In this document: piece by piece, positions 1 through 7,616 of the stretch | How the letters are laid out: each line of letters starts with the position of its first letter | Position numbering within the stretch: the stretch's first letter is position 1 | Assembly (NCBI GenBank): GCA_031180405.1 | Contig: JAPSLU010000001.1 | Location: forward strand, 1 to 64,000 | From: Bacillus sp. (in: firmicutes) | Lineage (GTDB): Bacteria; Bacillota; Bacilli; Bacillales; Bacillaceae | Direction: 5' to 3' | DNA length: 64,000 bases | Notes under the pieces: model-generated | Database searches by the model: none | The model's input: only the letters and a program-made list of their open reading frames with translations | What the model was told of the DNA's origin: nothing | Program-made: the position numbers and the translations under genes

Positions 1-476
1 TTCTAAATTCCATATAAGGATCCATTAGAGAATCTTTTATGGAATTTAGAAATGATAAAAGTCTAAGGCATTTTTCTTATACTTCTAAAGAAAAATACGT
101 CAATCAGTTATTAGATGCTGTGGGATTACCAGCTAACTTAGCAAGTCGTTATCCTCACGAATTAAGTGGAGGACAAAGACAGAGGGTTACCATCGCCCGC
201 TCGATTAGTATCGAACCGGAGCTCCTTATCTTAGATGAACCAACTGCAAGTTTGGATGTCATTTCTCAAGCAGATATTTTGGCATTGTTGAATGAGCTAC
301 GTAAAGATCTAAACCTTTCCTACTTGTTTATTTCACACGATCTTACAGCAGTAAAACAATTGAGTCAACGAATTATGGTGATGAAAAAAGGGAATATAGT
401 CGACCTGTTTCCTTGTACTGAATTATTTAGTGAACAACGTCATGACTATACAAAAGAACTGATAGCTATTTTCTAG
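1..476 (+). pseudogene. Oligopeptide/nickel-type ABC transporter ATPase, decayed C-terminal part
   Basis: Only the second half of an ATP-binding subunit is visible: signature LSGGQRQRVTIARS, Walker B LLILDEPTASLD and the switch histidine in FISHDL, an arrangement typical of Opp/Dpp/Nik ATPases. The longest ATG-started frame begins at 39, but the frame continues upstream and fits the family region after the Q-loop (LN, then SIRESFME). That upstream part is broken by an in-frame TAA at 15-17. No Walker A is present downstream of the stop, so a product starting at 39 could not bind ATP normally. I therefore read it as a pseudogene whose 5' part lies outside the window. A sequencing error at one base is the alternative. 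Confidence 0.65.
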
Positions 477-579
477 TTTGTATACTCACAGTGGTAGAAA
501 ATTAGATGGTTAAAATTGTCCTTCATCGGGAAAATAAAAATAGTGAATGATATGCTATATTACGAATGGAGGACTTGCT

Positions 580-723
580 TTGGCTATTGAGATTCAAAAG
601 ATTAAGTTTTGTGAGAATTGCAAGGTAGAAACAATCCATCAAGCATATGAGGATGCTTTGGAAATTGAATATTGCTGTACACAATGCCATGAGAAAACTG
701 AGATTGTGAAATCCTTTTTTTAA
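580..723 (+). CDS. Small zinc-ribbon-like protein, 47 aa
   Basis: A short frame starts at TTG 580, six bases after a good TGGAGGA ribosome-binding site at 567-573, and ends at TAA 721-723. The product of 47 residues has two CxxC pairs, CENC at 11-14 and CTQC at 37-40, about 22 residues apart, which is the layout of a one-site zinc ribbon. Many residues between the pairs are acidic. I do not recognise a named family. It stands alone between the ABC remnant and the MgtC-like gene. The ribosome-binding site and cysteine pattern support it being real; function is unknown. Confidence 0.55.
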   Translation: MAIEIQKIKFCENCKVETIHQAYEDALEIEYCCTQCHEKTEIVKSFF

Positions 724-1145
724 TGCTAAGAGGTTTGATCAGCAGGTAGGTTTAAATTTCAAGCTTGTCAACATACTCCAAATTTCAAAGAATTAACTTA
801 CTCCTTATTACTATCAAATATTAGTTGTTCGTTCCTACTACGTATCAAAAAGATAGTGTTTCATTTCATTAACCTATTGCAAGTAAGGCGCATTTCTAAT
901 AAGGGGCCATTACACCGAGAAGTTTTTATTAATATTTAAATCAAGGGATCGGGTGCTTATATAGAGATGCACCTGATTTACTCTATTATGATAAAAGTTT
1001 TAAGATGTAATCAAAAAACTATCTACTAGCAATATTTGTTATCCTCCTGTTTAGTACATCTCTTAAAAATGTGTGCATGATAAAAAGAATCCTCCCGACG
1101 CGATTTACATAGTAAAGGAAATATATTAATTAGGAGATCTAGCAA
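724..1145. other. Intergenic region before mgtC-like gene
   Basis: About 420 bases without a convincing gene. The only structure I see is an inverted repeat, 948-956 (ATCGGGTGC) with 969-977 (GCACCTGAT), pairing 8 of 9 bases around a 12-base loop. It has no long T run after it. I looked for a magnesium riboswitch because of the gene downstream and could not support one. Confidence 0.4.
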
Positions 1146-1835
1146 ATGATTATTCATCCAAATACATTTTTATTTAACATTGGTTTGGCAGCAATTTTAT
1201 CTATTATTATTGGTTTGGAGCGTCAATTAAAGAAAAAACCACTTGGGTTAAAAACGTGTTTAGTTATAGGAATCGTTAGCTGTTTATTAACAACTGTATC
1301 AATAGAATCATCTGAAAAATATGCAGAAGCCTATATAAGACCTATGGATCCTTTAAGGTTAGCGGCTCAGATCGTTTCCGGTATTGGTTTTTTAGGTGCT
1401 GGGGTTATTCTAAGACGAAATAATGATATGATCTCAGGATTAACAACAGCAGCAATGGTTTGGGGAGCTGGAGGAATTGGAATTGCATGTGGAGCAGGTT
1501 TTTGGTTCGAAGCAACCGTTGCTACACTTCTAATACTTGTTAGTGTAGAGATTATCCCATTTATTTTTAAATTTATTGGTCCAAAAACATTACGAGAGCG
1601 TGAGCTTAAAGTAAAAATAACCGTTAATAATGAAGAGAGATTGACAGATATTTTAAAAGAGCTTAAACAAAAAGGTATGAAAGCAAAAAAAGTGAGAGTA
1701 AGGGACTTAAAACTAGAAGGTCTACAACAGTTAGAGCTCATCCTTTTAGTTAATGAAAAACTTTATGTGACAGAGGTTTATTATACATTAAAGCAAATCG
1801 ATCACGTAGTAAATATTGAAATGGAATCTCTTTAA
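1146..1835 (+). CDS. MgtC/SapB family membrane protein
   Basis: A 229-residue protein with the MgtC/SapB layout: an N-terminal membrane domain of about 130 residues (segments near 8-22, 38-52, 70-87, 95-140), with the family features GLERQLKKKPLGLKT and SGIGFLGAGVI, followed by a soluble C-terminal domain (about 150-229) of ACT-like length. In other bacteria MgtC proteins are linked to growth at low magnesium and to control of membrane ATPase; the biochemical role in Bacillaceae is not settled. The start follows AGGAG at 1132-1136. It is followed 61 bases later by the GTP cyclohydrolase gene without an obvious terminator. Confidence 0.85.
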   Translation: MIIHPNTFLFNIGLAAILSIIIGLERQLKKKPLGLKTCLVIGIVSCLLTTVSIESSEKYAEAYIRPMDPLRLAAQIVSGIGFLGAGVILRRNNDMISGLTTAAMVWGAGGIGIACGAGFWFEATVATLLILVSVEIIPFIFKFIGPKTLRERELKVKITVNNEERLTDILKELKQKGMKAKKVRVRDLKLEGLQQLELILLVNEKLYVTEVYYTLKQIDHVVNIEMESL

Positions 1836-1896
1836 AGGGTCACAATATATGTAGTGAATGGATACTTACACAAATAAAAGTGAGGAGTGTGTATTT

Positions 1897-2652
1897 ATGA
1901 CACAAACAAAGCTTGATTCGAAGGTCCTTTCAATATTAGAAGATAAAATTCAATTAATTAAAACAGATAAAGGAGCTATCTATTTAGTGGGTCCCATTCG
2001 ATTGCCAATTAACTTGTATGAGGAGACAGTCGTTTTCCAATGGTATTGCTGGTTAAATTGTGAGGAAGTAACAGAAAATTATGAACGAATTATTCAAAAA
2101 TTGTCTTCTGTTAACTTAGCCGAATTACAGCAATCAAGTGTTTTGGTTTATGGAGATTTTGAATATGAGGATGATGCTATTATTAGATTTCACTCAATTT
2201 GTCATACAGGAGATATTTTTGGCAGTAAGAGATGTGATTGTGGATTCCAATTAAAACAGTCTTTAAAGATTATTTCAGATCATGGAACGGGTGCACTATT
2301 TTATCTAGCAAATCATGAAGGAAGAGGAATTGGCTTATTTAGTAAGGCAATGGCCTATATTCTACAAGAAAATGGCCTTGATACTGTTGAGGCAAATGAA
2401 GCTCTTGGATTTGTAGATGATTCTAGAAATTACGGTGATGCGATTCTTGTTCTTAAAGCAATAAGAAAAAAAACTGTAAAACTAATCACTAACAATCCTA
2501 ATAAACTGCAAGCATTAAAAAATGCCGGTTTGGAGGTTTCTGGAAGAGAGCCTATATGGGGTGATATTTCTGAATATAATGAGAAGTATTTAAAGACAAA
2601 AATAAGTAAGTCCGGTCATTTGGAAGGCGAGGAAACATGCTGTAATGACTAA
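1897..2652 (+). CDS. GTP cyclohydrolase II family protein (RibA-like)
   Basis: The protein carries the zinc site of GTP cyclohydrolase II (CHTGDIFGSKRCDCGFQ, Cys102, Cys113, Cys115) and the catalytic arginine loop HEGRGIGL near 140-147, then NNPNKLQALKNAG. The family opens the imidazole ring of GTP as the first step of riboflavin synthesis. The start at 1897 is chosen because GTGAGGAGTG lies just upstream; an in-frame ATG at 1858 has no such site. It is a stand-alone GCHII of 251 residues with about 80 residues before the zinc site and no DHBP synthase domain, and no riboflavin genes are next to it. A paralogue with a changed role is therefore possible, although the visible catalytic motifs are intact. 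Confidence 0.8.
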   Translation: MTQTKLDSKVLSILEDKIQLIKTDKGAIYLVGPIRLPINLYEETVVFQWYCWLNCEEVTENYERIIQKLSSVNLAELQQSSVLVYGDFEYEDDAIIRFHSICHTGDIFGSKRCDCGFQLKQSLKIISDHGTGALFYLANHEGRGIGLFSKAMAYILQENGLDTVEANEALGFVDDSRNYGDAILVLKAIRKKTVKLITNNPNKLQALKNAGLEVSGREPIWGDISEYNEKYLKTKISKSGHLEGEETCCND

Positions 2653-2723
2653 TTATAATTTTTGTTAGGTTTACATGGTTAATTTGATACAAAGGCTGCA
2701 CAATTTGTCTCTACATCCAGAAG

Positions 2724-2756
2724 AGCTAGAAGCAGTGTTAGCTTCTAGCTTTTAAT
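2724..2756 (+). terminator. Rho-independent terminator after the GCHII gene
   Basis: A perfect ten-base stem, AGCTAGAAGC with GCTTCTAGCT, a seven-base loop and a following T-rich stretch, about 70 bases after the stop codon. Confidence 0.8.
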
Positions 2757-2858
2757 TTAATTGCTGATCTACTTTCTTACGTTCTTCACAAAAGTTGACT
2801 GCATTCTATTGCCGTGGTAGTAATTCTAGCCTTACCCCGTTGATTAGCTAAATAAATT

Positions 2859-3042
2859 TTATTTTATGACATTATAAATACCGACAGCGAAAAGAGATAT
2901 AACAATTACAATAGCGTAAATTGACGTTAATCTCGTTACATTTCCTTTAGTTTTTTTGTATAGTTATGATCGTGAACATTTGGAATTGTTCCTACTAATG
3001 TAAGTGAGGCAAGCGTAATGTTAAGAAAAAAGCTACTGTCAT
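2859..3042 (-). pseudogene. Small membrane protein, broken by two homopolymer frameshifts
   Basis: On the minus strand an ATG at 3042 follows AGGAG at the right distance. Reading from it gives a short frame that stops early, but adding one base to a run of six T (minus strand) near 3025 and one to a run of seven A near 2954 restores a single 61-residue frame ending at 2859. That protein has two hydrophobic segments (about 2-20 and 42-58) around a polar loop with NVHDHNYTKKTKGN. Both defects lie in homopolymers, so this may be a real pseudogene or a sequencing artefact. I do not recognise the family. Confidence 0.5.
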
Positions 3043-3137
3043 GGGATTGACTCCTTTTTGAAAAATAAAACATTGATCGATCCAATACATATATTAATGA
3101 ATGGTTTTATAACAGGTTTTATGAATAAAATTGTTTA

Positions 3138-3267
3138 GGTTGATTGCAGCGGAAGGAGCGAGACTCCTGTGGAAGAAGCGTGACAGGTGAGATCCCACAG
3201 GCGCTTGCGCCGAGGAAGCTCACCGCACGCCCCACGGAAAGCGAGCATCCTGGAGCTGCAATCAACC
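3138..3267. repeat. 130-bp palindromic intergenic repeat, copy A
   Basis: Begins GGTTGATTGCAGC and ends GCTGCAATCAACC, so the ends are inverted repeats of each other. The inside holds nested inverted segments (GAGACTCCTG, ACAGGTGAGA, GAGGAAGCTCACCGC). Two other full copies at 12202 and 25544 are exactly the same length, and a deleted copy lies at 59140. Short open frames inside it are artefacts. Confidence 0.85.
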
Positions 3268-3289
3268 ATGCACAGCACATATTACTATA

Positions 3290-3313
3290 GCAACAAAGTT
3301 TACGAAAACAGCC
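3290..3313. repeat. Short repeat next to copy A (CAACAAAGT..ACGAAAACAGCC)
   Basis: The string GCAACAAAGTTTACGAAAAC followed by AGCC recurs, with few changes, downstream of every copy of the 130-bp repeat and also alone at 29421 and 36551. Confidence 0.6.
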
Positions 3314-3360
3314 TTTTCTTTTTAATTAATTTATGTATTACATTTTTAAGAATAAACCTT

Positions 3361-3428
3361 AAAGGTGAGAAAAAGGACCTGATTGATTGGCTCTGCAAGA
3401 GATTTCTTGCATATTTCACCTTTTTTTA
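3361..3428 (+). terminator. Possible terminator or attenuator with nested stem
   Basis: AAAGGTGA at 3361-3368 pairs with TCACCTTT at 3416-3423, followed by more T. Inside lies a second small stem, GCAAGA with TCTTGC. The outer loop is large for a terminator, so an attenuator or RNA element ahead of the MarR gene is also possible. Confidence 0.4.
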
Positions 3429-3539
3429 TTATAATCGTTTCATAGCTAACGAATAATATAAAAAAGTAGGTGAATTCATATTCATTTATATAATGGAGAT
3501 GGAGAATTACTCCCAGAAGAGGTTGATACAATTAGTCTT

Positions 3540-3992
3540 TTGACTAAACTACCCTTGAATTCACTTAATTTGGATGCCATTGCAGTTGTGACAAATATAT
3601 ATAGAGTGGCACAAGGGTTAAGAAATAAAATGGAGCAACAAGTACTTTCAGAATATGGTCTTTCGTGGACATCCTTTTCTATTCTTTATGATCTGTGGAT
3701 ATGGGGATCTCTCGAAACAAAAAAGCTGGCAGAATCAGCTGGAGTATCTAAAGCTACAATAAGTAATATAACGAACACATTAGAACGTAAAGAGCTTTGC
3801 TACCGAAAAGTTGATGACAATGATCGAAGAAATACGTTTGTCGTATTAACTGAAAAAGGGAAGCTAGTGATAGAGGAGCTTTATCCACGCTTCCATGCAG
3901 GTGAAGTTGATATTGTTTCCGGTTTAACTGTATCAGAACAAGTTTCGATTGCGAAATTGCTTAGAAGAGTCATTAGGGAAAATGAATTTTAA
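3540..3992 (+). CDS. MarR family transcriptional regulator
   Basis: A winged-helix regulator of the MarR family: the core runs from about residue 20 to 140 and includes the recognition region AGVSKATISNITNTLERKELCYRKVDDNDRRNTFVVLTEKG. It lies directly before the T-box and tyrS; from memory B. subtilis has a MarR gene (ywaE) before tyrZ in the same way, so this is probably its counterpart. The start is doubtful. The only usual start codon is TTG 3540, which lacks a ribosome-binding site at proper distance. The same frame stays open back to 3474 and reads like protein (NGDGELLPEEVDTISL) but has no ATG, GTG or TTG there. A frameshift near 3490 or a rare start could explain it. Confidence 0.8.
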   Translation: MTKLPLNSLNLDAIAVVTNIYRVAQGLRNKMEQQVLSEYGLSWTSFSILYDLWIWGSLETKKLAESAGVSKATISNITNTLERKELCYRKVDDNDRRNTFVVLTEKGKLVIEELYPRFHAGEVDIVSGLTVSEQVSIAKLLRRVIRENEF

Positions 3993-4004
3993 TAGATAAA
4001 AGCT

Positions 4005-4245
4005 AAGATAGGAAATAAAGTAGTAGTTATCTCCCTGTTAACAGAGAGTCGATGGCTGGTGTAAATCGATACAAAGATAACACGAATTACATTCCTTGAG
4101 CTTTCTTTGTTGCTGGTATTGCAGCAAAGAACGGTTGAGCCGTTACCTGTTGAGTGGAAGGATCACAGTGATTCTTCAATAAGGGTGGTACCGCGTGAAA
4201 AAGTTAAACCACGTCCCTTTTTTAGGGATGTGGTTTTTTATATTT
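4005..4245 (+). promoter_or_regulatory. T-box leader of tyrS, tyrosine specifier
   Basis: The leader contains the T-box sequence AGGGTGGTACCGCG at 4182-4195, followed by a terminator (AACCACGTCCC with GGGATGTGGTT, then T's, 4206-4239). An AGAGA-type element lies near 4042. A UAC codon at 4088-4090 (within GAATTACATTCC) sits where the specifier is expected and matches tyrosine. Uncharged tRNA-Tyr should favour antitermination and tyrS expression. Confidence 0.88.
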
Positions 4246-4268
4246 TTAAAAAGTTGGAGGAGTTTATT

Positions 4269-5516
4269 ATGACTGAATTAAATGAGAAATTAACGAAAGA
4301 TCAATTATTAGAAGTAAAGAGGCAGCTTGAGATATACAGTCAAGGTGTGTCGGAAATTATTCCAACTGAAGAATTAGAAGCTAAATTAGCAAAATCAATT
4401 CTTGAAAATCGTCCTTTAAAAATCAAATTAGGTTTAGATCCATCAGCGCCGGACGTTCATCTCGGTCATACCGTTGTCCTTAATAAAATGAGACAATTCC
4501 AAGAAAATGGGCATGTTATACAACTCATTATTGGGGATTTTACAGGGAAAATTGGTGATCCAACAGGTAAATCGGTTGCTAGGAAGCAGTTAACAGATGA
4601 AGAAGTGAAGCATAATGCTAAAACATACTTTGAGCAATTTGCAAAGATTATCGATATGGATAAAGTTGAACTGCATTACAATTCCTCGTGGTTATCTAAT
4701 CTGAAATTTGAGGATGTTATTCAACTTGCTGGGAAAATCACTGTGGCCAGACTTTTAGAAAGAGATGACTTTGAGGAAAGAATCGCATTTAATAAGCCGA
4801 TATCACTCCATGAGTTCTTTTACCCATTAATGCAAGGGTATGACTCTGTTGTTTTAGAAAATGACATTGAATTGGGTGGTACAGATCAGCATTTTAACAT
4901 TTTAATGGGAAGACATTTCCAAGAAAAGTTTGGGAAAGAGAAGCAAGTTGCATTATTAATGCCATTGTTAGAAGGTCTAGATGGTGTAGAAAAGATGTCT
5001 AAATCTAAGAAGAATTACATTGGGATTGATGAAAGTCCTCAAGAAATGTACGGGAAAGCCATGTCTATACCAGATGAATTAATGAGCAAATATTTTGAAT
5101 TAGTAACTGATTTTACACCAGATCAAATAAAAATATTAAAAGAAGAGCTAGAGCAAAATATCTTACATCCAAGAGATGCAAAAATGTTACTTGCTAAAAC
5201 AATTGTGAGAATGTACCACGGAATAGAAGCAGCAGAAAATGCAGAAAACCACTTTGTTTCTGTTTTTCAAAAGGGTGCTATACCAGATGAGATCCCAGTT
5301 GTCACATGGGAAGGCAATCAGGAAGTATCAATTGTAGATTTACTTGTTGATCTTAAACTTCTGAGCTCTAAAAGCGAAGCACGCAGGATGATTGACAACA
5401 GGGGAATTAAACTGAATGGCAATAAAGTAGAAGATGTACAATTACAAGTTTCTATAATAGAAGGATTAATTGTACAAGTAGGAAAAAGGAAATTTGTAAA
5501 AATAAAAATGAATTAA
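4269..5516 (+). CDS. tyrS: Tyrosyl-tRNA synthetase (TyrZ-like)
   Basis: A 415-residue class I aminoacyl-tRNA synthetase that charges tRNA-Tyr. Visible are the ATP-binding HLGH at 64-67, KMSKS at 242-246 and a C-terminal S4-like RNA-binding domain (about 345-410, [18 protein letters not shown]). The start at 4269 follows TTGGAGGAG; the longer in-frame extension to 4107 runs through the T-box and is not translated. The sequence around [24 protein letters not shown] looks like the TyrZ type rather than the B. subtilis TyrS type, in line with the MarR gene upstream. Expression is expected to follow tRNA-Tyr charging through the T-box. Confidence 0.95.
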   Translation: MTELNEKLTKDQLLEVKRQLEIYSQGVSEIIPTEELEAKLAKSILENRPLKIKLGLDPSAPDVHLGHTVVLNKMRQFQENGHVIQLIIGDFTGKIGDPTGKSVARKQLTDEEVKHNAKTYFEQFAKIIDMDKVELHYNSSWLSNLKFEDVIQLAGKITVARLLERDDFEERIAFNKPISLHEFFYPLMQGYDSVVLENDIELGGTDQHFNILMGRHFQEKFGKEKQVALLMPLLEGLDGVEKMSKSKKNYIGIDESPQEMYGKAMSIPDELMSKYFELVTDFTPDQIKILKEELEQNILHPRDAKMLLAKTIVRMYHGIEAAENAENHFVSVFQKGAIPDEIPVVTWEGNQEVSIVDLLVDLKLLSSKSEARRMIDNRGIKLNGNKVEDVQLQVSIIEGLIVQVGKRKFVKIKMN

Positions 5517-5523
5517 AAACTAT

Positions 5524-5576
5524 AAACATCCCCCAAAAGAGCAACTAGATTTACAGTTCTTTTGAGGGATGTTTTG
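5524..5576 (+). terminator. Terminator after tyrS
   Basis: AACATCCCCCAAAAGA pairs with TCTTTTGAGGGATGTT across a 17-base loop, followed by TTGTGTT. It starts eight bases after the tyrS stop. Confidence 0.85.
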
Positions 5577-5700
5577 TGTTAAAAAACTTCAAGATTGCTG
5601 ATCGGGACACCTCTTTTAATTTTTCTCCTTCTCTTTCACCAAGTTTTCACCAAACTCTACTAAACTACAAACATCAAGAACGAAAGGAGAAAAGACTGGA

Positions 5701-6087
5701 ATGAAAAAAACGATATTTTGGGGTGCGATCATCACCCCGATGGTAGTAGGAGTCTACTTTTTGGTAGGAGGCTATAGTGCTCTAGCAGCAGGACCACATG
5801 GACACGGCCCAGGTGGAATGGGACCTAGAGGAGGTATAGAAGACCACCATATGTATGGCTCTCATCACGGAGGGTTTTCCTGGATAGGATTTCTATTATT
5901 TTTGATTATCGCGGTAGCTATTTTGATGCTACTGGTGAAATGGCTAAAAAGAAAATCAAAGACTTCTTCTATGCAGCAACTTATCGATACAACTTTAATG
6001 AGCTCAAGTAAACCGGTTATTAACCAAAATGAAAGCTTTTTAGATCAATGGGAACGAAAAGTAACAAACAAAAAGGAGAATGAATAG
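5701..6087 (+). CDS. His/Gly-rich secreted or membrane protein next to pspA
   Basis: A 128-residue protein with an N-terminal signal or anchor segment (about 6-28), a short extracytoplasmic stretch rich in His, Gly, Pro and Met (about 31-60, with HGHGPGG, DHHMYGSHHGG), a second membrane segment (about 61-82) and a charged cytoplasmic tail. The His/Met composition could bind metal ions; this is inference. The start follows GAAAGGAGAAAAG. Its stop at 6087 lies one base before the pspA start, so the two are translationally coupled and probably work together in an envelope response. No named family is recognised. Confidence 0.7.
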   Translation: MKKTIFWGAIITPMVVGVYFLVGGYSALAAGPHGHGPGGMGPRGGIEDHHMYGSHHGGFSWIGFLLFLIIAVAILMLLVKWLKRKSKTSSMQQLIDTTLMSSSKPVINQNESFLDQWERKVTNKKENE

Positions 6088-6088
6088 A

Positions 6089-6766
6089 ATGGGAATTTTT
6101 AAAAGAATAAAAACGATTGCAAAGGCAGATATTCATTCGTTATTGGATGGGATGGAAGATCCAATCGCTATGTTGAATGAATATTCAAGAGAAATGGAAC
6201 AGGAAATAGTAAAAGCACAAAAGGCTCTTTCACGTCAGATATTTGTAGAAAATAAACAAGCGGCGCTTATTCAGGAAACGAAGAATTTACTTAGTAAAAG
6301 AGGACGACAGGCAAAGCTTGCAATCGAAAAGGGGGAGGATGAGATCGCAAAACTAGCTGTTCAAGAAAAATTAACCCATGAAAAGCAACTTGACCTTTAT
6401 CAACAGCAAAATTTAGCGATTCAAGGACAAACCCAACTTCTTAAGGAAAAACTACAAGAACTGCAGGAAATCTATTACGAATTACAGCATCAAAAAGTGC
6501 TATTAGCATCAAGAGCAAATGTGGCTCAGTCGATTAAACAAATTCAGAAAGCCACAGCTTCCTTCCAAACAGATACGATTACTAGAGGTGTAGCTCGAGC
6601 AGAAGAAAGAATTTTATTAATGGAAGCTGAAGTACAAGCAGGTAACCAATTTACACATCCTTTAGCACAGCATGATCTTACCTACAAAAACTATGTGAAT
6701 GATGAAGAGTTAACTAGAGAAATAGAAAAGCTAAAAAGTGAAAAAGAGCATCAGTCTCAGGCCTAA
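6089..6766 (+). CDS. pspA: PspA/IM30 family protein (LiaH-like)
   Basis: A 225-residue, almost entirely helical and coiled-coil protein starting MGIFKRIKTIAKADIHSLLD, with EDPIAMLNEYSREME as in PspA/IM30/LiaH. These proteins assemble on the inner face of the membrane and protect it under envelope stress. The start at 6089 is preferred over ATG 6080 because AAAAGGAG lies ten bases upstream of it and only one base from the other. It sits between two membrane protein genes, which may recruit it or sense damage. No response regulator is adjacent, so what induces it is not visible. Confidence 0.88.
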   Translation: MGIFKRIKTIAKADIHSLLDGMEDPIAMLNEYSREMEQEIVKAQKALSRQIFVENKQAALIQETKNLLSKRGRQAKLAIEKGEDEIAKLAVQEKLTHEKQLDLYQQQNLAIQGQTQLLKEKLQELQEIYYELQHQKVLLASRANVAQSIKQIQKATASFQTDTITRGVARAEERILLMEAEVQAGNQFTHPLAQHDLTYKNYVNDEELTREIEKLKSEKEHQSQA

Positions 6767-6780
6767 TAAAGAATATGAAA

Positions 6781-6818
6781 AGGGAGCACCAGCAAACCAT
6801 GTTAGGTGTTTCTTTTTT
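6781..6818 (+). terminator. Weak terminator-like hairpin after pspA
   Basis: GGAGCACC and GGTGTTTC can pair across a loop of about 14 bases before a run of T. It may reduce, rather than stop, transcription into the next gene. Confidence 0.4.
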
Positions 6819-6847
6819 CATCGAATGGAAAAGGAAGGGAAATTACA

Positions 6848-7501
6848 ATGAATGATCTATTACCTATTTTTGTTTACCTGCTTACTGCTCTGGTCATCAC
6901 TCAAATTCCTTTTCTAAGAGTTTATTTTGCTCTTTGCAATATCCTTCTCCACGAAATAATTTGGGTTATGGTAGAAGGGGCATTTATAAATAAGATCAAA
7001 CTGCATCACAACCGCGGGAGGAAGTTAACTAATATTGAGAAATCTCAGGTTAAACATACACTTATCACCTACGCTGGACATACGAGTGAGTCAATTGCGG
7101 CAATTGGGTTATTCTATTTAGTTGCAAATCAGCACTACGATTATATTCTATATTTATTTGTTGGAATATTAGGAGTTGCTGTGATTCTATGGATCCGTAA
7201 CTTTTGGGGTTTTCTTTGGGCGCTGTCATTTATTGCCTTCCTAGCAATATCTATTTATTTCAAATACGACATTGCCATTATGCATATTAGTATTCTTCTA
7301 TCTTCCTTGATTTTTATACAATCAATTTTTAACGGTATAAAAGTGTGTAGGCAAATTCTTATCGAACGAAAAAGTCCAGTTAGGCTTGGTTTTTTCCCCG
7401 GAATAAAATTTATACCGTTACTCATGCTTGGTGTTGTCCTTCTTGGTCAATCTCTTTATGCTGGATTTTTTATTGTAAGAAGTGTTTTGAGTTTATATTA
7501 A
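6848..7501 (+). CDS. Multi-pass membrane protein resembling M50B peptidases, altered active site
   Basis: A 217-residue protein with about seven hydrophobic segments. The start at 6848 follows GGAAGGG; a frame start at 6806 has no site. Residues 30-45 (CNILLHEIIWVMVEG) match the place where M50B metalloproteases have HELGH followed by a glycine, and residues around 75-90 (YAGHTSESIAAIGLF) match the second conserved membrane motif. The second histidine of HExxH is replaced (HEIIW), so proteolytic activity is doubtful. It may be an inactive relative that works with the neighbouring PspA in membrane stress. The family match is by eye only. Confidence 0.55.
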   Translation: MNDLLPIFVYLLTALVITQIPFLRVYFALCNILLHEIIWVMVEGAFINKIKLHHNRGRKLTNIEKSQVKHTLITYAGHTSESIAAIGLFYLVANQHYDYILYLFVGILGVAVILWIRNFWGFLWALSFIAFLAISIYFKYDIAIMHISILLSSLIFIQSIFNGIKVCRQILIERKSPVRLGFFPGIKFIPLLMLGVVLLGQSLYAGFFIVRSVLSLY

Positions 7502-7616
7502 TGTTTAAAACGATGCTGCACACACATTTTTTAAGGAACATTAAGGTTCGGATTTTTTTAATGAGTTTCTAAAATGATCTTAAATACAACAAAACATCAA
7601 ATAGGAGGAAAAAGAA

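Noticed and set aside
724-1145. Possible magnesium riboswitch before the MgtC-like gene
   Set aside because: I could not find the conserved M-box segments; only a short inverted repeat is present.
3187-3456. 89-codon open frame
   Set aside because: Its first part lies inside the 130-bp repeat and the rest in a hairpin region; there is no ribosome-binding site or family.
4107-4268. N-terminal extension of tyrosyl-tRNA synthetase
   Set aside because: The extension is the T-box and terminator read as codons; the true start has its own ribosome-binding site at 4269.
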